From NCBI GenBank assembly GCA_030639305.1, contig DAOWCY010000215.1, positions 1 to 11,956 of the forward strand: a stretch of 11,956 nucleotides of DNA, read 5' to 3'. The translations under genes were made by a program, and so were the position numbers. Source of the DNA: JAGLQA01 sp023135565 (GTDB taxonomy: Bacteria; Acidobacteriota; Aminicenantia; UBA2199). Shown piece after piece: positions 6,192 to 11,956 of this stretch (its first letter is position 1; the number at the start of each line of letters is the position of its first letter). The notes beneath the pieces were generated by a model. The model was not told the origin of the DNA, did not search any database, and saw nothing but the letters and a program-made list of their open reading frames with translations.

Positions 6192-6865
6192 CACACGATA
6201 CCACGAAAGACCCGCGCATTATCGTGGCCCATTTGGCTTGCGACCTGCTGAAAAAATGCGTCAAACAGAAACCGGGCGGGCTGGTCAAGCTTGCCCGGGA
6301 CAAGCTGGTGGAACACGCAGCCGCCTGCGAATCGGCGGTGATGATGCTGTTGTATATGTACCGGGAGCCGGACGCTCTGGCCATTTCGGAGCCGGTAAAA
6401 AACATGTCTGAAGCAGCGCAGGCTCTTGCCGGGGGCTATGAAATGATGATTTCAAGCAAAGACGACCATTCTTTGCTCAGGGCGAACATCCGCTGGTGCC
6501 TGCGCATCCTGAGCGGACTGCGGGAGCGGTTCGGCAGTCCCGGAGCCGCCCTGACCTGCGGTATCGACCTGTGCGTGGTTCAGGTGCGCAGCGTAGTAAA
6601 AGAAGGCGCTTTCCGGAAAACCAGGGTGACTGACGGCGCTGCCGATTACGAAGTGGTCACCAACCTCGCCGGTGTGAAAACCAATACCCGGTTGGCAGTG
6701 GCATTTTTGCCGCCCCGGGAGATCGGCGGCACGGTTTCCGAAGCTATGTTTTTGGGCAGCGACGAGCGCCGGGAAACGACGGGGACTATCCTCGACGAAG
6801 ACCGGGTGGACGCTAAAGAGGCAGCCGGGATTCTTTACGAAGAGACAGGTAGGCACCGCAAGTGA
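6188..6865 (+). CDS. Helical domain fused to CsaA/EMAPII-like tRNA-binding OB fold
   Basis: Protein of 225 residues without signal peptide or membrane segments, so probably cytoplasmic. Residues about 1-115 look all-helical and are not recognised. Residues about 126-195 resemble the tRNA_bind OB fold of CsaA, the methionyl-tRNA synthetase C-terminus and EMAPII: a DLCVVQVRSVV strand, DYEVVTNLAGVKTNTRLAVA, then LPPREIGGTVSEAMFLGSDE at about 174-193, which corresponds to the conserved PPR.IGG..SE.M.LG. Members of this fold bind tRNA or act as chaperone-like factors. The specific role here is inference. The start at 6188 overlaps the stop of the mini-ORF at 6126-6191, suggesting coupled translation. 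Cysteines at 18, 24, 47, 104, 124 and 129 are scattered and form no clear metal site. The OB-fold assignment is by pattern only; the N-terminal half may set the actual function. Confidence 0.6.
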   Translation: MTHDTTKDPRIIVAHLACDLLKKCVKQKPGGLVKLARDKLVEHAAACESAVMMLLYMYREPDALAISEPVKNMSEAAQALAGGYEMMISSKDDHSLLRANIRWCLRILSGLRERFGSPGAALTCGIDLCVVQVRSVVKEGAFRKTRVTDGAADYEVVTNLAGVKTNTRLAVAFLPPREIGGTVSEAMFLGSDERRETTGTILDEDRVDAKEAAGILYEETGRHRK

Positions 6866-6889
6866 TTCACCCTATTTTTTCCATGTCTT

Positions 6890-6948
6890 GCCTCCGGCGG
6901 CCCTGCCGGGGGCCAAACTTTTGAAAAAGTTTGATCAAAACTTTTGAT
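6890..6948 (+). repeat. 59-bp triple-hairpin intergenic repeat, copy C
   Basis: Identical to copy A over all 59 bases and in the same orientation, starting 24 bases after the stop of the gene at 6188-6865. The flanks differ from copy A apart from a few bases (GATGAGC versus GATAAGCC), which defines the repeat end near 6948. Identity at two sites 5.5 kb apart suggests recent spread, conversion or strong constraint. Confidence 0.9.
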
Positions 6949-7038
6949 GAGCGATAAGATTTCTTTCCCGCGAACAAAATGCGAAAACTACATTTTTTAT
7001 TTTTTTGCACCAATAAAATAGATTTTTCCAGCCGGTTT

Positions 7039-7047
7039 TGCTATAAT
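7039..7047 (+). promoter_or_regulatory. Extended -10 promoter of the SWIM-SNF2 gene
   Basis: TG at 7039-7040, one base, then a perfect TATAAT at 7042-7047 form an extended -10 element. No good -35 is present at 16-18 bases upstream (around 7018-7024), which is usual for extended -10 promoters. Predicted start near 7054 gives a leader of about 115 nt. Confidence 0.6.
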
Positions 7048-7053
7048 ACCATA

Positions 7054-7168
7054 TTAAAAATGTATACCCGTCTGTTCAAGACTGCGTAAAAAACCGCCGC
7101 AGCAGTGGGAATGAGTAAAAAGATAGTGTTCTACATCGCCATGCAGCGGCTTACAGGAGGTTAAACAT
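7054..7168 (+). other. Leader of the SWIM-SNF2 gene, with a possible 17-codon mini-ORF
   Basis: Between the predicted transcription start and the ATG at 7169, an ATG at 7111 opens a 17-residue frame (MSKKIVFYIAMQRLTGG) ending at TAA 7162-7164, four bases before the main start. The main gene's ribosome binding site CAGGAGG (7154-7160) lies within this frame. Ribosomes translating it would terminate next to the start of the helicase gene. The mini-ORF has only a weak GTGGGA in front of it, placed too close, so it may be chance. The rest of the 6866-7168 gap holds repeat C and an AT-rich tract. Confidence 0.25.
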
Positions 7169-10100
7169 ATGGCAATTAAACATTTCGGCTACACCTGGTG
7201 GGGACAGGCATGGCTAAACGCCCTGAAAGACATCGACTTTTCAAACAGGCTGCCCAGGGGCATGCGCTACGCGAGAAACGACCTGGTTAAATCCATCGCT
7301 ATTAAAGGTAATATAGTAGAAGCCCGGGTGAAAGGACGAAAAAGATCACCCTATGAAGTTAAAATCGCGGTTCCCCGGTTCAGCGAAAGCAAAAAAAACA
7401 GGATACTAAAAATCATTAACTCGAATTTCTATTACCTGGCCAGGTTGTCCGCGCGGGAATTACCCAGCGAAATGCTCGAGGACTTAGAAAAAAACAACAT
7501 AAAACTCTTCCCCGCTAAATGGGAAGACCTCGACGCTCACTGTTCCTGCCCCGACTGGGCCGTGCCCTGCAAACATATCGCCGCGGTTATCTACATGATC
7601 GCCAACGAGATAGACAAGAAACCTTTCCTGGTATTCAACCTGCACGATTTCGACATCCTGTCCAACTTCGAAAGAGAAAGCAAGAGCGAAATCGGTCTAA
7701 AATCCATCAGCGAAATCGTAAAATTGGACGATAAAAAGGAAAAAGTTAAACAAACGATCGATGCCATGGATTTTTCGACAATCCCGGCCCTAAAAAAAGA
7801 GTTATTCTCCGTGCTGGCGCCGAAGCCCCTTTTCCACCTCACCAAAGATTTTAAAAAACACCTGCTTAAGGCTTATGATAATACAGGCAAAGAGATTATT
7901 CAATTTTTAGAACAGGATTTCGAGGTCCCGGAGAAGCTTGCGGATTTGAAAAGGATTTCCCTTAAGCTGGATAAAAATCTAAGCGATTTCAAAGGAATAA
8001 TCAAGTTTAAACAGGACAGGGTGAATTTTTCCCGGGACAATCTCCTGGAATTACTTAAAATATTGAATAAAATATCTCTAAATGAAGTCTTTAATTTCCA
8101 TGAATCGGTCGTTATATTCACGCTGTTTTACAGTTTTGCGGCCAAGCTGGCCCAGCAGGGCGCTTTCATCCCGGAAGTGATAAAATTAACCGAAAAATTA
8201 TATATACTGCGTTATATCCCGGCCTTGTTCAACGAGAAAATTTCGCAAATTTTCGAGCAGCTGCGCGGGTTGATTCCCCCGGACTTTATAACGGTTAACA
8301 AAACACACATGAGTGTAAACGAGCAGGCCTTAGTTTTAACATCCCTGTTCTTAGGCTATTTTGTCGGGGAATTTCAAAAAAAAAAGGAACCGGGCGAAGA
8401 TAAAACAGCCGATTTTTTCTTCAATCGAGTTCCTTTTAAGATAGATAAATTTGAAGAGAGTGAAATACCGCAGACGATTCATTTGTGGTTAAGCAAGTTC
8501 TACATCGTACACAAGAACTATACTCCTTTAATCCAGGTTTATGAACCGCGCCGGGGAGATAAGGATTTCGGCATAGAAATAAAAATAGAAGACAGCAAAA
8601 ATGTCCTATCCGAACCCATTGCCTTAAAAAAGATCGTTAACGATGAGAAATTCAAAGAAATCAGGCTCGATATTTTAAAGGATTTGAGTCTCTTATCCAC
8701 CTATTTCCCTGTGGTAAACGAATACCTGGGCTTAAAAAAGGCAAATAGACTCAAAGTTCCCCCCACCAATTTCGTCCAGTTATGGTTTAATGCGCTGCCC
8801 ATTTTGAAGCTTTTGGGCATCAGGACCCTGATTCCCAAATCCCTGCAGGAAATATTTGCCCCCGGTTTAACCTTATCGGTAAAATCGAAATTTACCGGCT
8901 CACCGGCCGTGGTTTCTTATTTAAACATGAGAGAGATGTTGGACTTCGATTGGAGTATAGCCGTGGGCAGCGACGTGATATCCGCGGAAGAGTTCCGCGA
9001 ATCCGTCAAAGGCGTTTCCGGCGTCGTTAAAATAAAAAATAAGTACGTGCGCATCGACAAAAAAGAAATAAATAAAATTTTGAAATCTTTAGAGCAAAAG
9101 CCGCGGTTATCGCCCTTAGATATACTAAAAATCAATCTTGAAGGAAAATTTAACGGCGCTCCTATCCGCAGCGACAAAAAAGTAGCGGATATTTTCGATA
9201 AACTTTTCGAATTAAAAGAGACCGCGGTCCCCGCATCTTTGAACGGCGAACTGAGAGAGTACCAGCAGAGAGGGTTCAACTGGCTTTATAACAATACCGG
9301 GAACGGCTTAGGTTCGCTCATCGCGGACGACATGGGGTTGGGGAAAACCATCCAGGTATTGACGCTTTTATTAAAATTGCAGGAGGAAAAACATCTTACC
9401 GCCGACAAAAGGGCGTTGATAGTGGTGCCCGCTACCCTGATGAGCAACTGGCGGAAGGAATTTGAAAAATTCGCCCCGGGGATAAAAACCTTTATTTATC
9501 ACGGTTTAGACAGGAGCCTTAAGATTCGCGACGTGGAAGTGATTATCACCACTTATGGAATGGTCAGGAGTGAGCGGGCGAAGTTTGCAAAAGAGGAGTG
9601 GCTGGCGGTGATAATAGATGAAGCGCAGAACATAAAAAATCCCACTGCCAATCAAACCGCGGCGGTTAAATCTCTGCGGGCCGGAATAAAAATTGCCATG
9701 ACCGGCACCCCGGTGGAGAACCGGCTCAGCGAGTACTGGAGTATCATGGATTTTGTTTTCGAGGATTATCTCGGCAGCCTGACCGCTTTCAAGGAGAACT
9801 ATGCCATCCCCATAGAAAGGTTCAGGGACAGCGAAAGTCTCAGGAACTTTAAGAAACTGACTGCCCCGTTTGTTTTGCGCCGGGTCAAGACCGACCGGTC
9901 GATCATAGACGACCTGCCTGAAAAAATCGAAACCGACAGGTATTGTAATTTGACGAAAGAGCAGGCGTCTTTATATGAAAAAGTAGTTAGAGACATCGAA
10001 GCGGTTCTCGACAACGGCGACGACAGGAGTGAATTTGAAAAGTCAGGGATCATATTTAAGCTGATGACCTATTTAAAGCAGGTATGCAATCACCCCGCGC

Positions 10101-10669
10101 AATTTTTGAAGAAACCCGCCGCCGACGTCGAACTATCGGGTAAGTCGAAAATGTTGATGGATTTGCTGGAGAAGATCTATTTGAATGACGAGAAGGTGCT
10201 CATTTTCACCCAATATAAAGAGATGGGCGAACTGTTGAAAGAGATGGTGACCCGTGAATTAGACGAAGAAGTATTGTTTTTGCACGGCGGGGTGGCGGTG
10301 AAAAAACGCGGCGAAATGGTTGATTTATTCCAGGAAGACCGTGTTTACCGGACTTTTATATTATCTTTAAAAGCCGGCGGCACCGGTTTGAACCTGACCG
10401 CGGCCAATAACGTGATTCATTATGATTTATGGTGGAACCCCGCGGTGGAGAATCAGGCCACTGATCGTGCTTTCCGCATCGGCCAGGAGAAGAATGTGAT
10501 CGTGAACCGGTTTATCAGCAAAGGCACTTTCGAGGAGAAGATAGACGAGATCATTAAAAGTAAGAAGGAGTTATCCGACCTGACTGTAGGCAGTGGTGAG
10601 AAGTGGATAACGGAATTTTCCAATGCGGAATTAAGAGAGTTAATCCGCTTAGAGAGTGAGAATATATGA
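7169..10669 (+). CDS. SWIM zinc finger - SNF2 family ATPase/helicase fusion
   Basis: Protein of 1166 residues, predicted to be an ATP-driven DNA or nucleoprotein translocase of the SWI2/SNF2 class. The N-terminal region has GYTWWGQAWLNAL and a SWIM zinc finger C125-x-C127-x6-C134-x-H136 (CSCPDWAVPCKH). The long middle (about 150-680) is mostly helical; residues about 580-645 (DFDWSIAVGSDV, then a KNKYVRIDKKEI stretch) resemble the SNF2-associated DUF3670 region. The ATPase has motif I DDMGLGKT with K726, motif II DEAQ at 817-820, motif III TGTPVEN, an LRRVKTD block, then the second RecA lobe with KVLIFTQY, LKAGGTGLN and TDRAFRIGQ (R1100, R1103). All catalytic motifs look intact. CAGGAGG lies 8 nt before the ATG. 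SWIM and SNF2 are separate neighbouring genes in some Bacillota (from memory, B. subtilis ywqB/ywqA). Its cellular target is unknown; repair, transcription recycling or defence roles are all possible. Confidence 0.93.
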   Translation: MAIKHFGYTWWGQAWLNALKDIDFSNRLPRGMRYARNDLVKSIAIKGNIVEARVKGRKRSPYEVKIAVPRFSESKKNRILKIINSNFYYLARLSARELPSEMLEDLEKNNIKLFPAKWEDLDAHCSCPDWAVPCKHIAAVIYMIANEIDKKPFLVFNLHDFDILSNFERESKSEIGLKSISEIVKLDDKKEKVKQTIDAMDFSTIPALKKELFSVLAPKPLFHLTKDFKKHLLKAYDNTGKEIIQFLEQDFEVPEKLADLKRISLKLDKNLSDFKGIIKFKQDRVNFSRDNLLELLKILNKISLNEVFNFHESVVIFTLFYSFAAKLAQQGAFIPEVIKLTEKLYILRYIPALFNEKISQIFEQLRGLIPPDFITVNKTHMSVNEQALVLTSLFLGYFVGEFQKKKEPGEDKTADFFFNRVPFKIDKFEESEIPQTIHLWLSKFYIVHKNYTPLIQVYEPRRGDKDFGIEIKIEDSKNVLSEPIALKKIVNDEKFKEIRLDILKDLSLLSTYFPVVNEYLGLKKANRLKVPPTNFVQLWFNALPILKLLGIRTLIPKSLQEIFAPGLTLSVKSKFTGSPAVVSYLNMREMLDFDWSIAVGSDVISAEEFRESVKGVSGVVKIKNKYVRIDKKEINKILKSLEQKPRLSPLDILKINLEGKFNGAPIRSDKKVADIFDKLFELKETAVPASLNGELREYQQRGFNWLYNNTGNGLGSLIADDMGLGKTIQVLTLLLKLQEEKHLTADKRALIVVPATLMSNWRKEFEKFAPGIKTFIYHGLDRSLKIRDVEVIITTYGMVRSERAKFAKEEWLAVIIDEAQNIKNPTANQTAAVKSLRAGIKIAMTGTPVENRLSEYWSIMDFVFEDYLGSLTAFKENYAIPIERFRDSESLRNFKKLTAPFVLRRVKTDRSIIDDLPEKIETDRYCNLTKEQASLYEKVVRDIEAVLDNGDDRSEFEKSGIIFKLMTYLKQVCNHPAQFLKKPAADVELSGKSKMLMDLLEKIYLNDEKVLIFTQYKEMGELLKEMVTRELDEEVLFLHGGVAVKKRGEMVDLFQEDRVYRTFILSLKAGGTGLNLTAANNVIHYDLWWNPAVENQATDRAFRIGQEKNVIVNRFISKGTFEEKIDEIIKSKKELSDLTVGSGEKWITEFSNAELRELIRLESENI

Positions 10670-10689
10670 TTTCTTCCACTAACGGCCTT

Positions 10690-10748
10690 GCCTCCGGCTG
10701 CCCTGCCGGGGGCCAAACTTTTGAAAAAGTTTGAACAAAACTTTAATT
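10690..10748 (+). repeat. 59-bp triple-hairpin intergenic repeat, copy D
   Basis: Begins 20 bases after the SNF2 stop codon, in sense orientation, and lies between the convergent SNF2 and hicB genes. It has one change in the first loop; the first two hairpins are fully paired. The third hairpin is degraded (GATC to GAAC and a changed 3' end). The rest of the 10670-10789 gap is a C/T-rich tract with no recognisable feature. Confidence 0.85.
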
Positions 10749-10789
10749 GTAAAATTGGCTTGTCCCTTTTTTTCCCCACCCCCTTTTTC

Positions 10790-11116
10790 TTAAACAGCAA
10801 CAGCGTGTCTTAAGGTTTTCTCTACGTAAGAATTGAGACTTAAATTCTCTTTCCGGGCATGGATGTTCAACTCACGATGAAGTTCCGGCGAAATCCTTAA
10901 AACAAATTTCCCGGAGAAAGGTTTTTCCGGTTCTTTATTTCTCTCTCTGCACCACTCGAGATAATCATCGACAGAATTTTTAAATGCCTGCTCGATTTCA
11001 GCCACGCTTTTACCCTGAAAGGTAATCACCGTCCTGGTATTGATGACTTCACCGTGAAACGATTTTACTTCATCGTCATAGGTAACCTGACCGTAGTATC
11101 CTTTATATTTCATCAT
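10790..11116 (-). CDS. hicB: HicB-family type II antitoxin
   Basis: Protein of 108 residues with the two-part structure of HicB. The N-terminal partial RNase H-like fold (about 1-60) has YKGYYGQVTYDDE, FHGEVI, VITFQGKSV and a VDDYLEWCRERNKEPEKPFSGK linker. The C-terminal ribbon-helix-helix DNA-binding segment (about 70-106) has KFVLRISPELHRELNIHAR and LNSYVEKTL. HicB normally neutralises the HicA mRNA interferase and represses the hicAB promoter. Here AGGAG at 11128-11124 lies 7 nt before the ATG, inside the remnant of hicA, whose stop overlaps this start as ATGA. No intact toxin is adjacent, so this is an orphan antitoxin that may still repress DNA or cross-neutralise another HicA (inference). 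Confidence 0.9.
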   Translation of the reverse strand: MMKYKGYYGQVTYDDEVKSFHGEVINTRTVITFQGKSVAEIEQAFKNSVDDYLEWCRERNKEPEKPFSGKFVLRISPELHRELNIHARKENLSLNSYVEKTLRHAVAV

Positions 11117-11219
11117 GGTCTTACTCCTGCATTTTCCAGGAATCGACGCATAGAGGCGACAGCGCCTTTGTCGGTCTTTTAAAAATAGCTTCCAGCGTCT
11201 TCCTGTGTTTTTTATTCAT
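11113..11219 (-). pseudogene. hicA: hicA toxin remnant with internal deletion
   Basis: Directly upstream of hicB the minus strand encodes MNKKHRKTLEAIFKRP from 11219, the typical N-terminus of HicA. A second frame encodes DKGAVASMRRFLENAGVRP, ending in TGA at 11115-11113 and matching the HicA C-terminus. The two pieces meet near 11170-11178 and are out of frame; the first frame runs on to a stop at 11121. Full HicA toxins are about 80-90 residues, so roughly 45-50 codons are missing, including the region that carries the catalytic histidine. The ATGA overlap with hicB is preserved. The toxin is therefore almost certainly inactive. The alignment is from memory of the family; the exact deletion size needs an intact homologue. 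Confidence 0.8.
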
Positions 11220-11224
11220 CTAAC

Positions 11225-11253
11225 ATAGTACTATAATTCAGTATCTTTTTCAA
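11225..11253 (-). promoter_or_regulatory. Possible promoter of the hicA remnant and hicB
   Basis: On the minus strand TTGAAA (11253-11248) is followed after 17 bases by TACTAT (11230-11225). Predicted start is about 11218, at the hicA ATG (11219-11217), so any hicA transcript would have been almost leaderless. The adjacent TATAGT/ACTATG sequence is partly palindromic and could hold a HicB operator. The match is modest. Confidence 0.35.
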
Positions 11254-11371
11254 CCGGGAAATGAATTTTTCAGTAATATGTGATGATTTTTTTGTTTTCC
11301 ACTTGTACACGTCTGCGCACCACCTCCGGTTTTCATATCGTTCATTACGACGAAGAGAAGGATTTCCGACC

Positions 11372-11421
11372 CCACATGCGTGGCCCCGTACGCACGGGGA
11401 GGCGTTTAGCCGCTTCGCGGC
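11372..11421 (+). repeat. Second hairpin repeat family, copy 2
   Basis: Three consecutive hairpins: CCAC-atgc-GTGG (11372-11383), CCCCGT-acgc-ACGGGG (11384-11399) and GCCGC-ttc-GCGGC (11409-11421). The order and loop sequences match the copy at 5918-5969. The last stem differs by a compensatory pair (C-G here, T-A there). The element lies in the gap between the hicA remnant and the frameshifted membrane-protein gene. Apart from the promoter at 11225-11253, nothing else is recognised in 11220-11457. Confidence 0.55.
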
Positions 11422-11457
11422 AAGATTGCACTTTTGCATCCACCGCTCCCTTTTATT

Positions 11458-11717
11458 TTATTTTTTCTTCTTCTTATTAAAGTAGAGGCTAAGACATACC
11501 GCCAGGACGATCAGCAATACCGCGGGAATAACGACTGCCAACCGATTAGTCTCCGCTATCTTTATTAGGGGGAAAGCGCAGCTTATTAGAACCATGGGAA
11601 AATAAACCCAGATAATTTTATGATTAAAAAAACTTCTCTTCAAACTTTTCGATTCCCGGTATACTTCTTCTTTAACGGTTTTTTTTGCCCAAAAGTCAGA
11701 TAGTCACGGATTTTCAT
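11458..11717 (-). pseudogene. Small membrane protein gene interrupted by a frameshift at an A8 run
   Basis: ATG at 11717 opens a frame beginning MKIRDYLTFGQKK that stops at TGA 11642-11640. The other part, a TVKEEVYRESKSLKRSFF segment and then two hydrophobic stretches (IIWVYFPMVLISCAFPLI and VVIPAVLLIVLAVCLSLYF) ending in KKKKK, is in a second frame that closes at 11458. The two join smoothly if one base is added at the run of eight A (11686-11679 on the minus strand) or in the T run just before it, giving about 87 residues. A TTG at 11643 would permit a 61-residue protein, but it has only a weak ribosome binding site and would lose the conserved-looking amphipathic start. The product would be a two-pass membrane protein of unknown function. 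It may be a pseudogene, an assembly error or a slippage-controlled gene. Confidence 0.5.
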
Positions 11718-11742
11718 TAAAATAAATTAGGTATTCTTGCAC

Positions 11743-11955
11743 TTACGAACCGGTGTGGGCAGTAAAAGAAATATCCTTGCGCAGGAAAGAAATATGGGTT
11801 TTCTCCCTCATCCACGGTACTTCAAACAGTATAGGCAAATGAGTTTTCTTCTTAAATGCCACCTCAATATTATCGTCATAGATTGTCACCTTTGCTCCAT
11901 TTTCGATAAAATTTCGATAAATTGTAGGTACGGTACAGTGTTCGAATCCTGGCAA
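11743..11955 (-). CDS. C-terminal fragment of an unrecognised protein, possibly transposase-derived
   Basis: The frame is open from the window edge to TAA at 11745-11743, giving about 70 residues. The start (a TTG at 11955 is in frame) probably lies outside the window. The sequence has IYRNFIENGAKVTIYDDN, a beta-strand-like IEVAFKKKTHLPILFEV and a WMREKTHISFLRKDISF end. A short basic beta-rich tail of this kind is seen at the C-terminus of some DDE transposases, but I cannot assign a family. It could equally be a hypothetical protein. The neighbouring degraded genes are compatible with a mobile-element remnant. Confidence 0.4.
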   Translation of the reverse strand: MPGFEHCTVPTIYRNFIENGAKVTIYDDNIEVAFKKKTHLPILFEVPWMREKTHISFLRKDISFTAHTGS

Positions 11956-11956
11956 G

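Noticed and set aside
11212..11439. 75-residue minus-strand ORF
   Set aside because: It runs through the hairpin repeat and the hicA promoter region, has Arg/Cys-rich low-complexity composition and no ribosome binding site or recognisable motif.
11938..11956. GTTCGAATCC, which resembles a tRNA T-arm
   Set aside because: The flanking bases do not form the T-stem, no acceptor or anticodon arm is visible, and it lies in an open reading frame.

Overview
The window looks like chromosomal DNA from an anaerobic Gram-positive bacterium, most likely class Clostridia (Pelotomaculum/Desulfotomaculum-like). This rests on AGGAGG-type ribosome binding sites, TTGACA/TATAAT-type promoters, a secreted subtilase with a Gram-positive-style signal peptide, an RsmF-like methyltransferase and a SWIM-SNF2 helicase. 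The taxonomic guess is inference; no rRNA, tRNA, phage structural gene, complete insertion sequence or CRISPR array is visible.

Layout. 2-289: C-terminal end of a secreted protein with a Kre9/KNH-like beta domain. 290-545: regulatory spacer with a good promoter and several small hairpins. 546-1337 and 1429-2787 (+): an atypical SDR oxidoreductase followed by an RsmF/NOL1-type RNA m5C methyltransferase. 5842-2816 (-), convergent with the methyltransferase: a secreted subtilisin-like protease of 1008 residues, with a jelly-roll-like domain inserted in its catalytic domain and four C-terminal Kre9-like repeats. 5843-6187: divergent promoter region carrying two repeat families. 6126-6191 and 6188-6865 (+): a 21-codon mini-ORF overlapping the start of a protein with a CsaA/EMAPII-like tRNA-binding OB fold. 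7169-10669 (+): a SWIM zinc finger fused to an SNF2 ATPase. 11116-10790 (-): a HicB antitoxin, preceded by the remains of an internally deleted hicA toxin gene. 11717-11458 (-): a small membrane protein interrupted by a frameshift at an A8 run. 11955-11743 (-): the C-terminal end of an unrecognised, perhaps transposase-derived, protein.

The genes do not form one obvious pathway. Translation and RNA themes recur (RNA methyltransferase, tRNA-binding OB fold, HicB). The most distinctive feature is non-coding: a 59-bp repeat present in four good copies and one mosaic copy, which folds end to end as three consecutive hairpins. Three copies lie in the sense direction within 25 bases of stop codons. 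Their substitutions mostly fall in loops or preserve pairing in the first two hairpins. A second hairpin repeat shows a compensatory base-pair change between its two copies. The right-hand end (about 11.1-11.96 kb) looks decayed, with a broken toxin, a frameshifted gene and a truncated ORF at the edge.
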